Assembly (NCBI GenBank): GCA_037974665.1
Contig: CM075771.1
Span: forward strand, 43,074,425 to 43,138,424
DNA length: 64,000 bases
Source of the DNA: Ehretia macrophylla
Lineage: Eukaryota > Streptophyta > Magnoliopsida > Boraginales > Ehretiaceae
Direction: 5' to 3'
Shown piece after piece: positions 24,457 through 35,600 of the stretch. A program made the position numbers and the translations under genes. Each line of letters begins with the position of its first letter. Within the stretch, counting starts at the first letter, position 1. The notes under the pieces were generated by a model that made no database searches, was not told where the DNA came from, and saw only the letters and a list, made by a program, of their open reading frames with translations.

Positions 24457-25937
24457 GCCCGTAGTTGCCCTTATAGCCCTAAACATGATTTCGATGATTA
24501 CATGTTGACAAGTAGGCCTTTCTTGCACCCGGTCCCACGTAGATGTCGTTGCATATTGAATAATCTTATTATTTGTTACGTGAACTTCGAAATGAGTTAT
24601 ATGACTTGATTTACATGTGTTACATGGCTGCCTATTTAATGTTCATATAACTCTATGTGTTTGACAAAGTGAAAATTCGTGTTAAGCATGCCCCGTTCGT
24701 TTACTTGGCAATATGTGATCTTATACTTGCTCGGAGGCAACCTACTTTGTTGTCCTCCTAATGTGAATTGTTAAAAGACATTCTATGGCTTATTTAAACA
24801 TGATTACTTGGCTGCCCGTGGAAGTTTAATTGCTTTCAAATTGATATATGAAATGATTACATGTTCTTACAATGCCTTATATGCCAATATGTCAAAATGT
24901 GATCATATACTTGTTCGGAGGCAACCTACTTTGTTGACCTCCCAATGTGATAAGGGGATGATTTGAAGTCGGCCGCAACAACTGATACTAGAAATGAACT
25001 GAGAGCAAAAGCTCACTGTATCCTTTTCACTATGTGTATAAGCACTCTCGCTTGGTCCGTAGAGGACCTCGGGGAGGAAAGACGGGTAATTGTGTTCTTT
25101 TACTTTTACATTACATTATATTCCTACTTGTGATATATGTTATGCTTGCAAAAAGAGTTTTCATAAGTTAACTGGAAAAAGAGTTTCAAAACGTATTTAT
25201 CGTTCCCCCTCGCTGAGTTCATAAGGACTCACCCTCTTTTATCATCTCAGGTGAAGAAGACCAGGAACAAGTACCCGAAGGAAATGTTCTAGTTGATGAA
25301 CCTTTGGAACAACTATGTGCATTGCGTGCTTTTCGTGAACATGGATGCTATTAGGGATGTTGTGTTTATTTGTGGACTCTTCATTTCGTTGATGTAATTG
25401 ACCCCGTTGTAATTTGGGTCTAATTTTGGATTGTACTATCTATAATCGGACAAACTCTTTATTTGGTTGTTTGCTTTTGTTTTCTTAATTAGTAATTATC
25501 GTAGGCATTTAAACCACTAGATGAACAATCAACTAAGTTAATTCTATCTAATTTCACTTAAGTGCTCATTTGTAAACTAAAAGATAATAGGTACTTGCAT
25601 GATAGGAAATTGACAAATAAATGGGACATAGTTATCATGTTAGGCTTATTAACCAAATGAGACTTTCAAGGTAGACTAGTAAGCATATAGTTGATGACAA
25701 AATAGGAGTCCGTAATGGAATTTGATTAATGATTGGAATAATTGAGGCGTTTAGAAATTAGGTCAAACTAAAAGGTCTTAAATACAGCCGTTATGCTGCC
25801 GGTTTTCCGGAAAAACTTTTGGAGTTCTTGGCTAATGTTAAGCATTAATCATAGTGAAACAGTTAAGGACGTAAAATAACGATAATGATTAGCTCACCCC
25901 CTAGTCTAGCCTCTATAGGTCGGGTTGAGGCGTGACA
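24457..25937 (+). repeat. E1 3' LTR, second part
   Basis: Resumes the E1 LTR after E1n and ends GGGTTGAGGCGTGACA, followed by the TSD cagca. It has the same 184-bp duplication as the 5' LTR (about 24625-24950), which pairs the two LTRs. Relative to 6226-7913 it lacks about 210 bp at 24952, where 'caatgtga' joins 'taaggggatg'. The lost segment contains most of the cross-family conserved block. A TGAGT/ACTCA hairpin remains at 25214-25231. Confidence 0.9.
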
Positions 25938-26626
25938 CAGCATACTGTTGGAAAGCTCTCCGAGAGCTCTAGACAGAAGCAGCAAACCTGCTCGGCTGCA
26001 CCTGCTTTCGGTACCCAAAATTGAACATTTTCATCATTTTTGGGACACATTTATTCTTTTGCGATATTTTTTTGTCCCGGATCGTACGTCGTGAGCCGCG
26101 AAAAGGATGACAACCTAATCCATCACATTTTTATTACTGAATCCCACGATACCTTGGGCAAGACAACTTCACTTCACGTAGAGGCTGGGCCCTCAAACCG
26201 AGGGTGTGGGGGCTTGTGACCAGGTATCCGTCGCTCCGGTGCCCATAACTTTTGATCCATAAGGAGTTACATAGCGCACAGCATACCGTTGGAAAACACT
26301 CTGAGAGCTATACGATGGGGGCACCTAGCCTGCTTGGTTGCGTCTATTTCCGTAGCCCAAAATTGAACATTTTCATAAGTTTTGGGACACTTTTCTTCTT
26401 TTGCGCTGTTTTTCCATCCCGGATTGTACGTCGTGAGCCGCGAAAAGGACGACAACCTAATCCATCACATTTCTATTACCTAATCATGCGGCGCCTTCGG
26501 CAAGACAACTTCACTTCACGTAGAGGCTGGGCTAGCAAATAGAGGGCGTGGGGATTGTGACATGGTAACCGTCGCTCCAGTGCTCATAACGTTCAATCCG
26601 TAAGGAGTTGAGCGGCGCACAACATA

Positions 26627-26650
26627 CCGTTGGAAAGCTCTCCGAGAGCT
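26627..26650. other. Conserved CGTTGGAAA core and palindrome of the satellite monomer (example copy)
   Basis: CCGTTGGAAAGC (26627-26638) overlaps AGCTCTC-c-GAGAGCT (26636-26650), a 7-bp inverted repeat around one base. This pair recurs at the same phase in most of the roughly 50 monomers, with small changes. It is the most symmetric part of the monomer and a plausible protein-binding or structural site; no binding is demonstrated. Confidence 0.6.
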
Positions 26651-29600
26651 CTACGACGGGGGTACCAAGCTTGCTTGGCTGCACCTATTTTCAGAGCCCA
26701 AAATCGAACATTTTCATCAGTTTCGGGACACTGTTCTTCTTTTGCGCAGTTTTTTCATCCCGGATCGTACGTTGTAAGCCACAAAAAGGACGACAACCTA
26801 ATCCATCACATTTCTATTACCGAATCCCAGGCACCTTGGGCCAGACAACTTCACTTCACGTAGAGGCTGGGCCCACAAACAGAGGGCGTGGGGCTTGTGA
26901 CCAGGTATCCGTCGCTTCGGTGCTCATAACTTTTGATCCGTAAAGAGTTACGCGGTGCACAGCATACCATTGGAAAGCTCTTCAAGAGCTCGACGATGGG
27001 GGCACCAAGCTTGCTCGGCTACGCCTGTTTTCGGAGCCAAAAATTGAACGTTTTCATCAGTTTTAGGATATTTTTCTTCTTTTGCGCTGTTTTTCTGTCC
27101 CTGAACGTACGTCGTGAGCCGCGAAAAGGACGACAACCTAATCCATCACATTTCTATTACCCAATCCCAGGCACCTTGGGCAAGACAACTTCACATAACG
27201 TAGAGGCTAGGCCCGCAAACAGAGGGCGTGGGGCTTGTGACCAGGTATCCATCGCTCCAGTGTTCATAACTTTTGATCCGTAAGGAGTTACGCAGTGCAT
27301 AACATACCGTTGGAAAGCTTTCCAAGAGCTCTACGACGGGGGCACCAAGCTTGCTCGACTGCGCCAGTTTTGGAGCTGAAAATCGAACGATTTCATCAGT
27401 TTTGGGACACTTTTCTTTTTTGGCGCAGTTTTTCTATCTCGGATCGTACGTCGTGAGCCGCGAAAAGGACAAGAACCTAATCTATCACATTTCTATTACC
27501 GAATCCCATGCACTTTGGGCAAGACAACTTCACTTGAGGTAGAGGCTGGGCCCTCAAACCGAGGGTGTGGGGCTTGTGACCAGGTATCCGGCGCTCCGGT
27601 GCCCATTACTTTTGATCCGTAAGGAGTTAAGCGGCGCACAGCTTACCGTTGGAAAGCACTCTGAGAGCTCTACGATGGAGGCACCAAGGCTGCTCGGTTG
27701 CGCCTATTTTCAGAGCACAAAATCGTACATTTTCATAAGTTTTGGGACACTTTTCTTCTTTTGCGCTACTTTTCTATCCCGGATCGTACGTCGTGAGCCG
27801 CGAAAAGGATGACAACCTAATCCATCACATTTCTATTACCGAATCACATGGCACCTTGGGCAAGACAACTTCACTTCACGTAGAGGCGAGGCCCGCAAAT
27901 AGAGGGCGTGGGGCTTGTGACCAGGTATCCGTCGCTCTGGTGCTCATAACTTTTGATCCGTAAGGAGTTACGTGGCGCACAACATACCGTTGGAAAGCTC
28001 TCCGAGAGCTCTACGACGGGGGCACCAAGCTTGTGCGGCTACACCTATTTTCGGCCCCCAAAATCGAACATTTTCATTAGTTTTGGGACACTTTTATTCT
28101 TTTGCGCTATTTTTTCGTCTCGGATCGTACGTCGTCGGTCGTGAAAAGGACGACAACCTAATCAATCACATTTCTATTACCGAATCCCATGGCACCTTGG
28201 GCAAGACAACATTACTTCACATATAGGTTGGGCCCGCAAACATAGGGCGTGGGGCTTTTGACCAGGTATCTGACACCCAGGTGCCCAAAACTTTTGATCC
28301 GTAAGGAGTTACGCAGCACAAAGCATACCGTTGGAAAGCTCTCTGAGAGCTATACAACGGGGGCACATAGCTTACTCGGCTGCGCCTATTTTCAGAGTCC
28401 AAAATCGAACGTTTTCATCAATTTTGGGACATTTTTCTTCTTTTGTGCTGTTTTTCCGTCCCGGATCATACGTCGTGAGCCACAAAAAAAACGACAACCT
28501 AATCCATCACATTTCTATTACCGAATCACACGGCACCTTGGGCAAGACAACTTCATTTCACGTAGAGGCTGGGCCCTCAAACCAAGGGCGTGGGGCTTGT
28601 GGCTAGGTATCCGTCGCTCCGGTGCCTATTACTTTTGATCCGTAAGGAGTAACGCGCACAGTAAACCGCTGTAAAGCACTCTGAGAGCTCTACGATGGGG
28701 GCACCTAGCCTGCTCAGTTGCGCTTCTTTTCAGAGCCCAAAATCGAACATTTTCATAAGTTTTGGGACACTTTTCTTCTTTTGCGCTGTTTTTCCGTCCC
28801 AGATCGTGTGTCGTGAGCTGCGAAAAGGACGACAACCTAATCCATCACATTTCTATTACCGAATAACAAGACACCTTGGGCAAGACAACTTCACTTCACG
28901 TAGAGGCTGGGCTCGCAAACAGAGGGAGTGGGGCTTGTGACCAAGTATCCGTCGCTCCGGTGTTCATAACTTTTGATCCGTAAGGAGTTACGCGGCGCAC
29001 AGCATACCGTTGGAAAGCTCTCTGAGAGCTTTACGACCGGGGCACCAAGCTTGCTAGGCTGCGTCTATTTTTGGAGCCCAAAATCAAACATTTTCATCAG
29101 TTTCGGGATACTTTTCTTCTTCTGCGCAGTTTTTCCATCCCGAATCGTACATCATGAGCCGCGAAAAGGACGTTAACCTAATCCATTACATTTCTATTAC
29201 CGAATACCGTGGCACCTTGGACAAGAAAACTTCACTTCACGTAGAGGCTGGGCCCGTAAACTGAGGGCGTGGGGCTTGTGACCAGGTATCCGTCGCTCCG
29301 GTGCTCATAACTTTTGATTCGTAAGGAGTTACGCGGCGCACAGCATACCGTTGGAAAGCTCTCCGAGACCTCTACGATGGGGGCACCAAGCTTGCTCGGC
29401 CGCGCCTAATTTCGGAGCCCAAAATCAAAAGTTTTCATCAGTTTTGGGACACTTTTCTTCTTTTACGCTATTTTTTCGACCCGGATCGTACGTCGTGAGC
29501 CGCAAAAAGGACGACAAAATAAACCATCACATTTCTATTAGTGAATCACACGGCCCCTTGGGCAAGACAACTTCACTTCACGTAGAGGCTGGGCCCTTAA

Positions 29601-32600
29601 ACCGAGGGCGTGGGGCTTGTGACCAGGTATCCGTCGATCCGGTGCCCAATACTTTTGATCCGTAAGGAGTTACGTGGCGCACAGCATACCGTTGGAAAGC
29701 TCTCTAAGAGCTCTACGATGGGAGCAGTAAGCCTGCTCGGTTGTGCCTATTTTCAAAGCCCAAAATTGAATATTTTCATCAGTTTTGGGATACTTTTCTT
29801 CTTTTGCACTGTTTTCTATCCCGAATCGTACGTCGTGAGCCACGAAAAGGACGATAACCTAATCCATTACATTTCTATTACCAAATCACACGGTACCTTA
29901 GGCAAAACAACTTCATTTCACGTAGACGCTAGGCCCTTAAACTGAGGGCGTGGGGCTTGTGGCCAGGTATCCGTCGCTCCGGTGCCCATTACTTTTGATC
30001 AGTAAGGAGTTACGTGGCACACAGTGTACCGTTGGAAATCACTCAGAGAGCTCTACAACGGGAGCACTTTGCCTGCTCAGTTGCGCCAATTTTCGGAGCC
30101 TAAAATAGAACATTTTCATAAGTTTTGGGACACTTTTCTTCTTTTGCGTTGTTTTTCTGTCCCGGATCGTAAGTCGTGAGCCGCGAAAAGGACGACAACC
30201 TATTCCATCACATTTCTATTACCGAATCACAAGGCACCTTGGGCAAGACAACTTCTCTTAACATAGTGGCTGGGCCCGCAAACAGAGAGCGTGGTACTTG
30301 TGACCAGGTATCCGTCGCTCCGGTGCTCAAAACTTTTGATTGGTAAGGAGTTACGCGGCGCACAACATACTGTTGGAAAGCTCTCCGAGAGCTCTACGAT
30401 AGGGGGCACCAAGCTTGCTCGGTGGTGCCTATTTTCGGAGTCCAAAATCGAACATTTTCATCAGTTTTAGGACACTTTTCTTCTTTTTCATAGTTTTTCA
30501 GTCCCGGATCGTACGTCGTGAGCCGTGAAAAGGACAAAAACATAATCCATCACATTTCTATTATCGAATCCCATGGCACCTTGGGAAAGACAACTTCACT
30601 TCACGTAGAGGCTGGGCCTGCAAACGAAGGGCGTGGGGCTTGTGACCAGGTAACCGCCGTTCCGATGCTCATAACTTTTGATCTGTAAGGAGTTACGCGG
30701 CGCACAACATACCGTTTGAAAGCTCTCCGAGAGCTATACGACGGGGGCACCTAGCTTGCTCGGTTGCGCTTGTCTTCGGAGCCCAAAATCGAACGTTTTC
30801 ATTAGTTTGGGGATATTTTTCTTCTTTTGCGCTGTTTTTCCGTCCCGAATCGTACGTCGTGAGCCGCGAGAAGGGCGACAAACTAATCCATCACATTTCT
30901 ATTACCAAATCACATGGCACCTTGGGCAAGACAACTTCATTTCACGTAGAGGCTGGGCCTTCAAACCGAGGACGTGGGGCTTGTGGCCAAGTATCCGTCG
31001 CTCCGGTGCCCATTACTTTTGATCCGTAAGGCGTTACGTGGTGCACAGCATACCGTTGAAAGCATTCTGAGAGCTCTACGATGGGGGCCCCTAGCCTGCT
31101 CGGTTGCACCTGTTTTCAGAGCCAAAAATCAAACATTTTCATAAGTTTTGGGATACTTTTCTTCTTTTGCGCTATTTTTTAGTCTCGGATCGTACGTCGT
31201 GAGCCTCGAAAAGTACGACAGCCTAATCCATCACATTTCTGTTACCAAATCACATGACACCTTGAGCAAGACAACTTCAGTTCACGTAGAGGCTGGGCCC
31301 GCAAACAGAGGGCGTGGGGCTTGTGACCAGGTATCCGTCGCTCCGGTGCTCATAACTTTTGATCCGTAAGGAGTTACGCGGCACACATCATACTGTTGGA
31401 AAGCTCTCAGAGAGCTCTACGACGGGGGCACCCAGCTTGCTCAGTTGGGCCTATTTTCAGAGCCCAATATCAAACGTTTTCATCAGTTTTAAGACACTTT
31501 TCTTCTTTTGCGCAGTTTTTCCGTCCCGGATCGTACTTGGGCAAGACAACTTCACTTCACATAAAGGTTGGGCCCGCAAATAGAGGGTGTTGGGCTTGTG
31601 ACCAGGTATCCGTCGCTCTGGTGCTCATAACTTTTGATCCGTAAGGAGTTACGTGACGCACAGCATACCATTGGAAAGCTCTCAGAGAGCTCTACGATTG
31701 GGCCACCAAGCTTGCTCTGTTGCGCCTATTTTCGGAGTCCAAAATCGAACGTTTTCATCAATTTGGGGACACTCTTCTTCTTTTGCGTTGTTTTTGCGTC
31801 ACGAATTGTACGTCGTGAGCCGCAAAAAGGACGACAACCTAATCCATCATATTTCTATTACCTAATCACAGGCACCTTGGGCAAGACAACTTCATTTCAC
31901 ATAGAGGCTGGGCCCTCAGACCGAGGGCATGGGGCTTGTGGCCAGGTATCCGTCGCTCCGGTGCCTATTACTTTTGATCCGTAAGGAGTTACGTGGTGCA
32001 CAACATACCATTGGAAAGCATTCTGAGAGCTCTACGATGGGGGCCCCTAGCCTGCTCAGTTGTACCTATTTTCAGAGGCCAAAATCGAACATTTTCATAA
32101 GTTTTGGGATACTTTTCTTCTTTTGCGCTATTTCTCTGTCCCGGATCGTACATCGTGAGCTGCGAAAAGTACAACAACCTAATCCATCACATTTCTATTA
32201 CCAAATCACACGGCACCTTAGACAAGACAACTTCACTTCACGTAGAGGTTGGGCCCGCAAACAGAGGGTGTGGGGCTTGTGACCAGGTATCCGTCGCTCC
32301 GGTGCTTATAACTCTTGATCCGTAAGGAGTTACACAGCGCACAACATACCGTTGGAAAGCTCTCCGAGAGTTCTACGATGGGGGCACCTAGCTTGCTCGG
32401 CTGTGCCGGTTTTTCAGAGCCCAAAATCAAACGTTTTCATTAGTTTGAGGACACTTTTCTTCTTTTGCGCAGTTTTTTCATCCCGGATCGTACGTTGTGA
32501 GCCACGAAAAGAACGACAACCTAATCCATCACATTTCGATTACCGAATCCCACGTCACCTTGGGCAAGACAACTTCACTTCACGTAGATGCTGGGCCCAT

Positions 32601-35600
32601 AAACAGTGGGCGTGGGGCTTGTGACCAAGTATTCGTCGCTCCGGTGCTCATAACTTTTGATCCGTAAGGAGTTATGCAGCGCACAGCATACTGTTGGAAA
32701 GCTCTCCGAGAGCTCTACGATAAAGGCACCATGCTTGCTCGGTTGAGCTTCTTTTTGGAGCCCAAAATTGAACGTTTTCATCAGTTTTGAGACACTTTTC
32801 TTCTTTTGCGCTCTTTTTCCGTCCGGGGTCATACGTTATGAGGCGCGAAATGAACGACAACCTAATCCATCACATTTCTATTACCTAATCTCATGGTACC
32901 TTAGGCAAGACAACTTCACTTCTCATAGAGGTTGGGCCCGCAAATAGAGGGCGTGGGGATTGTGACCAGGTATCCGTCGCTTTTGTGCTCATAACTTTTG
33001 ATCCGTAAGGAGTTACGCAGCGCACAGCATACTGTTGGAAAGCTCTCCGAGAGCTCTACGACAGGGGGCACTAAGCTTTCTCGGCTACGCCTGCTTTCGG
33101 AGCCCAAAATTGAACTTTTTCATTAGTTTTGGGATACTTTTCTTCATTGGCGCTGTTTTTCCATCCCGGATCGTACGTTGTGAGCGGCGAAAAGGACAAC
33201 AACCTAATCCATCACATTTCTATTACTGAATCACATGGTACCTTGGGCAAGACAACTTCACTTCACATAGAGGCTGGGCCCGCAAACAGAGGGCGTGGGG
33301 CTTGTGACCAGGTATCCGTCGCTCCAGTGCTCATACCTTTTGATCCGTAAGGAGTTCCGCAGCGCACAACAGAACATTGGAAAGCTCTCTGAGAGCTCCA
33401 CGATAGAGGGTACCAAGCCCGCTAGGCTACACCTATTTTCGGAGCCCAAAATTGAACATTTTCATCAGTTTCGGGATACTTTTCTTCTTTTGAGCAATTT
33501 TTTTGTCCCGAATCGTACGTCGTGAGCCGCGAAAAGGACGATGACCTAATCCATCACATTTCTATTACCGAATCACATGGCACCTTGGGCAAGACAACTT
33601 GACTTCACATAGAGGCTAGGCCCGCAAACAGAGGGCGTGGGACTTGTGACCAGGTATCCGTCGCTCCCGTGCTCATAACTTTTGATCTGTAAGGAGTTAC
33701 GCAGCGCACAACATACTGTTGGAAAGCTCTCCGAGAGCTCTACGACAAGGGGCACTAAGCTTGCTTGGCTGCGCCTGCTTTTGGAGCCCAAAATTGAACG
33801 TTTTCATTAGTTTTGGGACACTTTTCTTCTTTTGCACTGTTTTTCCGTCCCGGATCGTACGTCGTGAGCCATGAAAAGGACGACAACCTAATCCATCACA
33901 TTTCTATTACCGAATCCCACAGCGCTTTGGGAAAGACAACTTAACTTCACGTAGAGGCTGGGCCCGCAAATAGAGGGCGTGGGGCTTATGACCATGTATC
34001 CATCACTCTAGTGCTCATAACTTTTGATCCGTAAGGAGTTACGCGACGCAAAGCATACCGTTCGAAAGCTCTCTGAGAGCTATCGAACATTTTCATAAGT
34101 TTTGGGACACTTTTCTTCTTTTGCGCTGTTTTTCGATCCTGAATCGTACGTCGTGAGTAGCGAAAAGGACGATAACCTACTCCATCACATTTCTATTACC
34201 GAATCCCATGGCACCTTGGGCAAGACAACTTCACTTCACTTAGAGGCTGGGCCCGCAGACAGAGGGTGTGGGGCTTGTGACCAGGTATCCGTCGCTCCGG
34301 TGCCCATAACTTTTGATCCGTAAAGAGTTATGCGGCGCACAGCATACCGTTGGAAAGCTCTCCGAGAGCACTACGACGGAAGCAGCAAGCCTACTCGGCT
34401 GCGCCTATTTTTATAGACCAAAATTGAAAGTTTTCATCAGTTTTGGGATAATTTTCTTCTTTTGCGCCTTTTTTTCATTCCGGATCGTACATCGTGAGCC
34501 GCAAAAAGGATGACAACCTAATCCATCACATTTTTATTACCGAATCCCATGTCACCATGGGCAAGAGAACTTCACTTCACGTAAAGGCTGCGCCCTCAAA
34601 CCGAGGGCGTGGGGTGTGTGACCAGGTATCCGTCACTGCGGTGCCCATAACTTTTGATCCGTAAGGAGTTACACGGCGCACAACGTATCGTTGGAAAGCT
34701 CTCCGAGAGTATTACGACAGGGGCACCAAGCATGCTCAGCTGTGCCTATTTTTGGAGACCAAAATCGAACATTTTCATCAAATTCGGGACATTTTTCTTC
34801 TTTTGCGCTGTTTTTCCGTCGCGTATCGTACGTCGTAAGCCGCGAAAAGGACGACAACCTAATCCATCATATTTCTATTACCGAATTTCACGGCACCTTG
34901 CACAAGACAACTTCACTTCATGTAGAGGCTGGGCCCGCAAATAGTAGGCGTAGGGCTTGTGACAAGGTATCCGTCGCTCCGGTGCCCATAACTTTTGATC
35001 CGTAAGGAGTTACGCGGCGCATAACATACCGTTGGAAAGCTCTCTGAGATCTCTACGATGGGGGCACCTAGCCTGCTCAGTTGCGCCTATTTTCGGAGCC
35101 CAAAATCGAACATTTTCATTTGTTTTGGGACACTTTTCTTCTTTTATGCTATTTTTTCGTCCCAGATCGTACGTTGTGAGCCGCGAAAAGGACGACATCC
35201 TATTCAATCACATTTCTATTATCGAATCACTCGCCACCTTTGGCAAGACAACTTCACTTCACGTAGAGGCTGGGCCCGCAAACAGAGGGCGTGGGGCTTG
35301 TAACTAGGTATCCGTCGCTCCGGTGCCCATAACTTTTGCTCCGTAAGGAGTTACGCGGCGCACAGCATACCGTTTGAAAGCACTCTGAGAGCTCTACGAT
35401 GAGGGCAATTAGCCTGCTCGGTTGTACCTGTTTTCGGAGCCTAAAATCGAACATTTTAATAAGTTTTTGGGCACTTTTCTTCTTTTGCCTTGTTTTTCCG
35501 TCCCGGATCGTACATCGTGAGCTGCGAAAAGGACGACAACCTAATCCATCACATTTCTATTACCGAATCACATGGCACATTGGGCAAGACAACTTCACTT

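Larger units (their letters stand above)
1111..25937 (+). mobile_element. E1: non-autonomous Ty3/Gypsy (LARD-like) element with two nested insertions
   Basis: The element is bounded by TG...CA ends and a 5-bp TSD (cagca). Plus-strand order is 5' LTR (1111-7913, split by a solo LTR), primer-binding site (7927), a 2.4-kb interior without a credible coding region, polypurine tract (10344-10356), and 3' LTR (10357-25937, split by E1n). Without the nested copies it would be about 9.8 kb. Long LTRs around a non-coding interior match the description of LARDs (large retrotransposon derivatives). The LTRs, primer-site surroundings and polypurine-tract surroundings resemble those of the coding element E1n, so intact relatives of E1n are the likely source of proteins acting in trans (inference). 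Confidence 0.88.
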
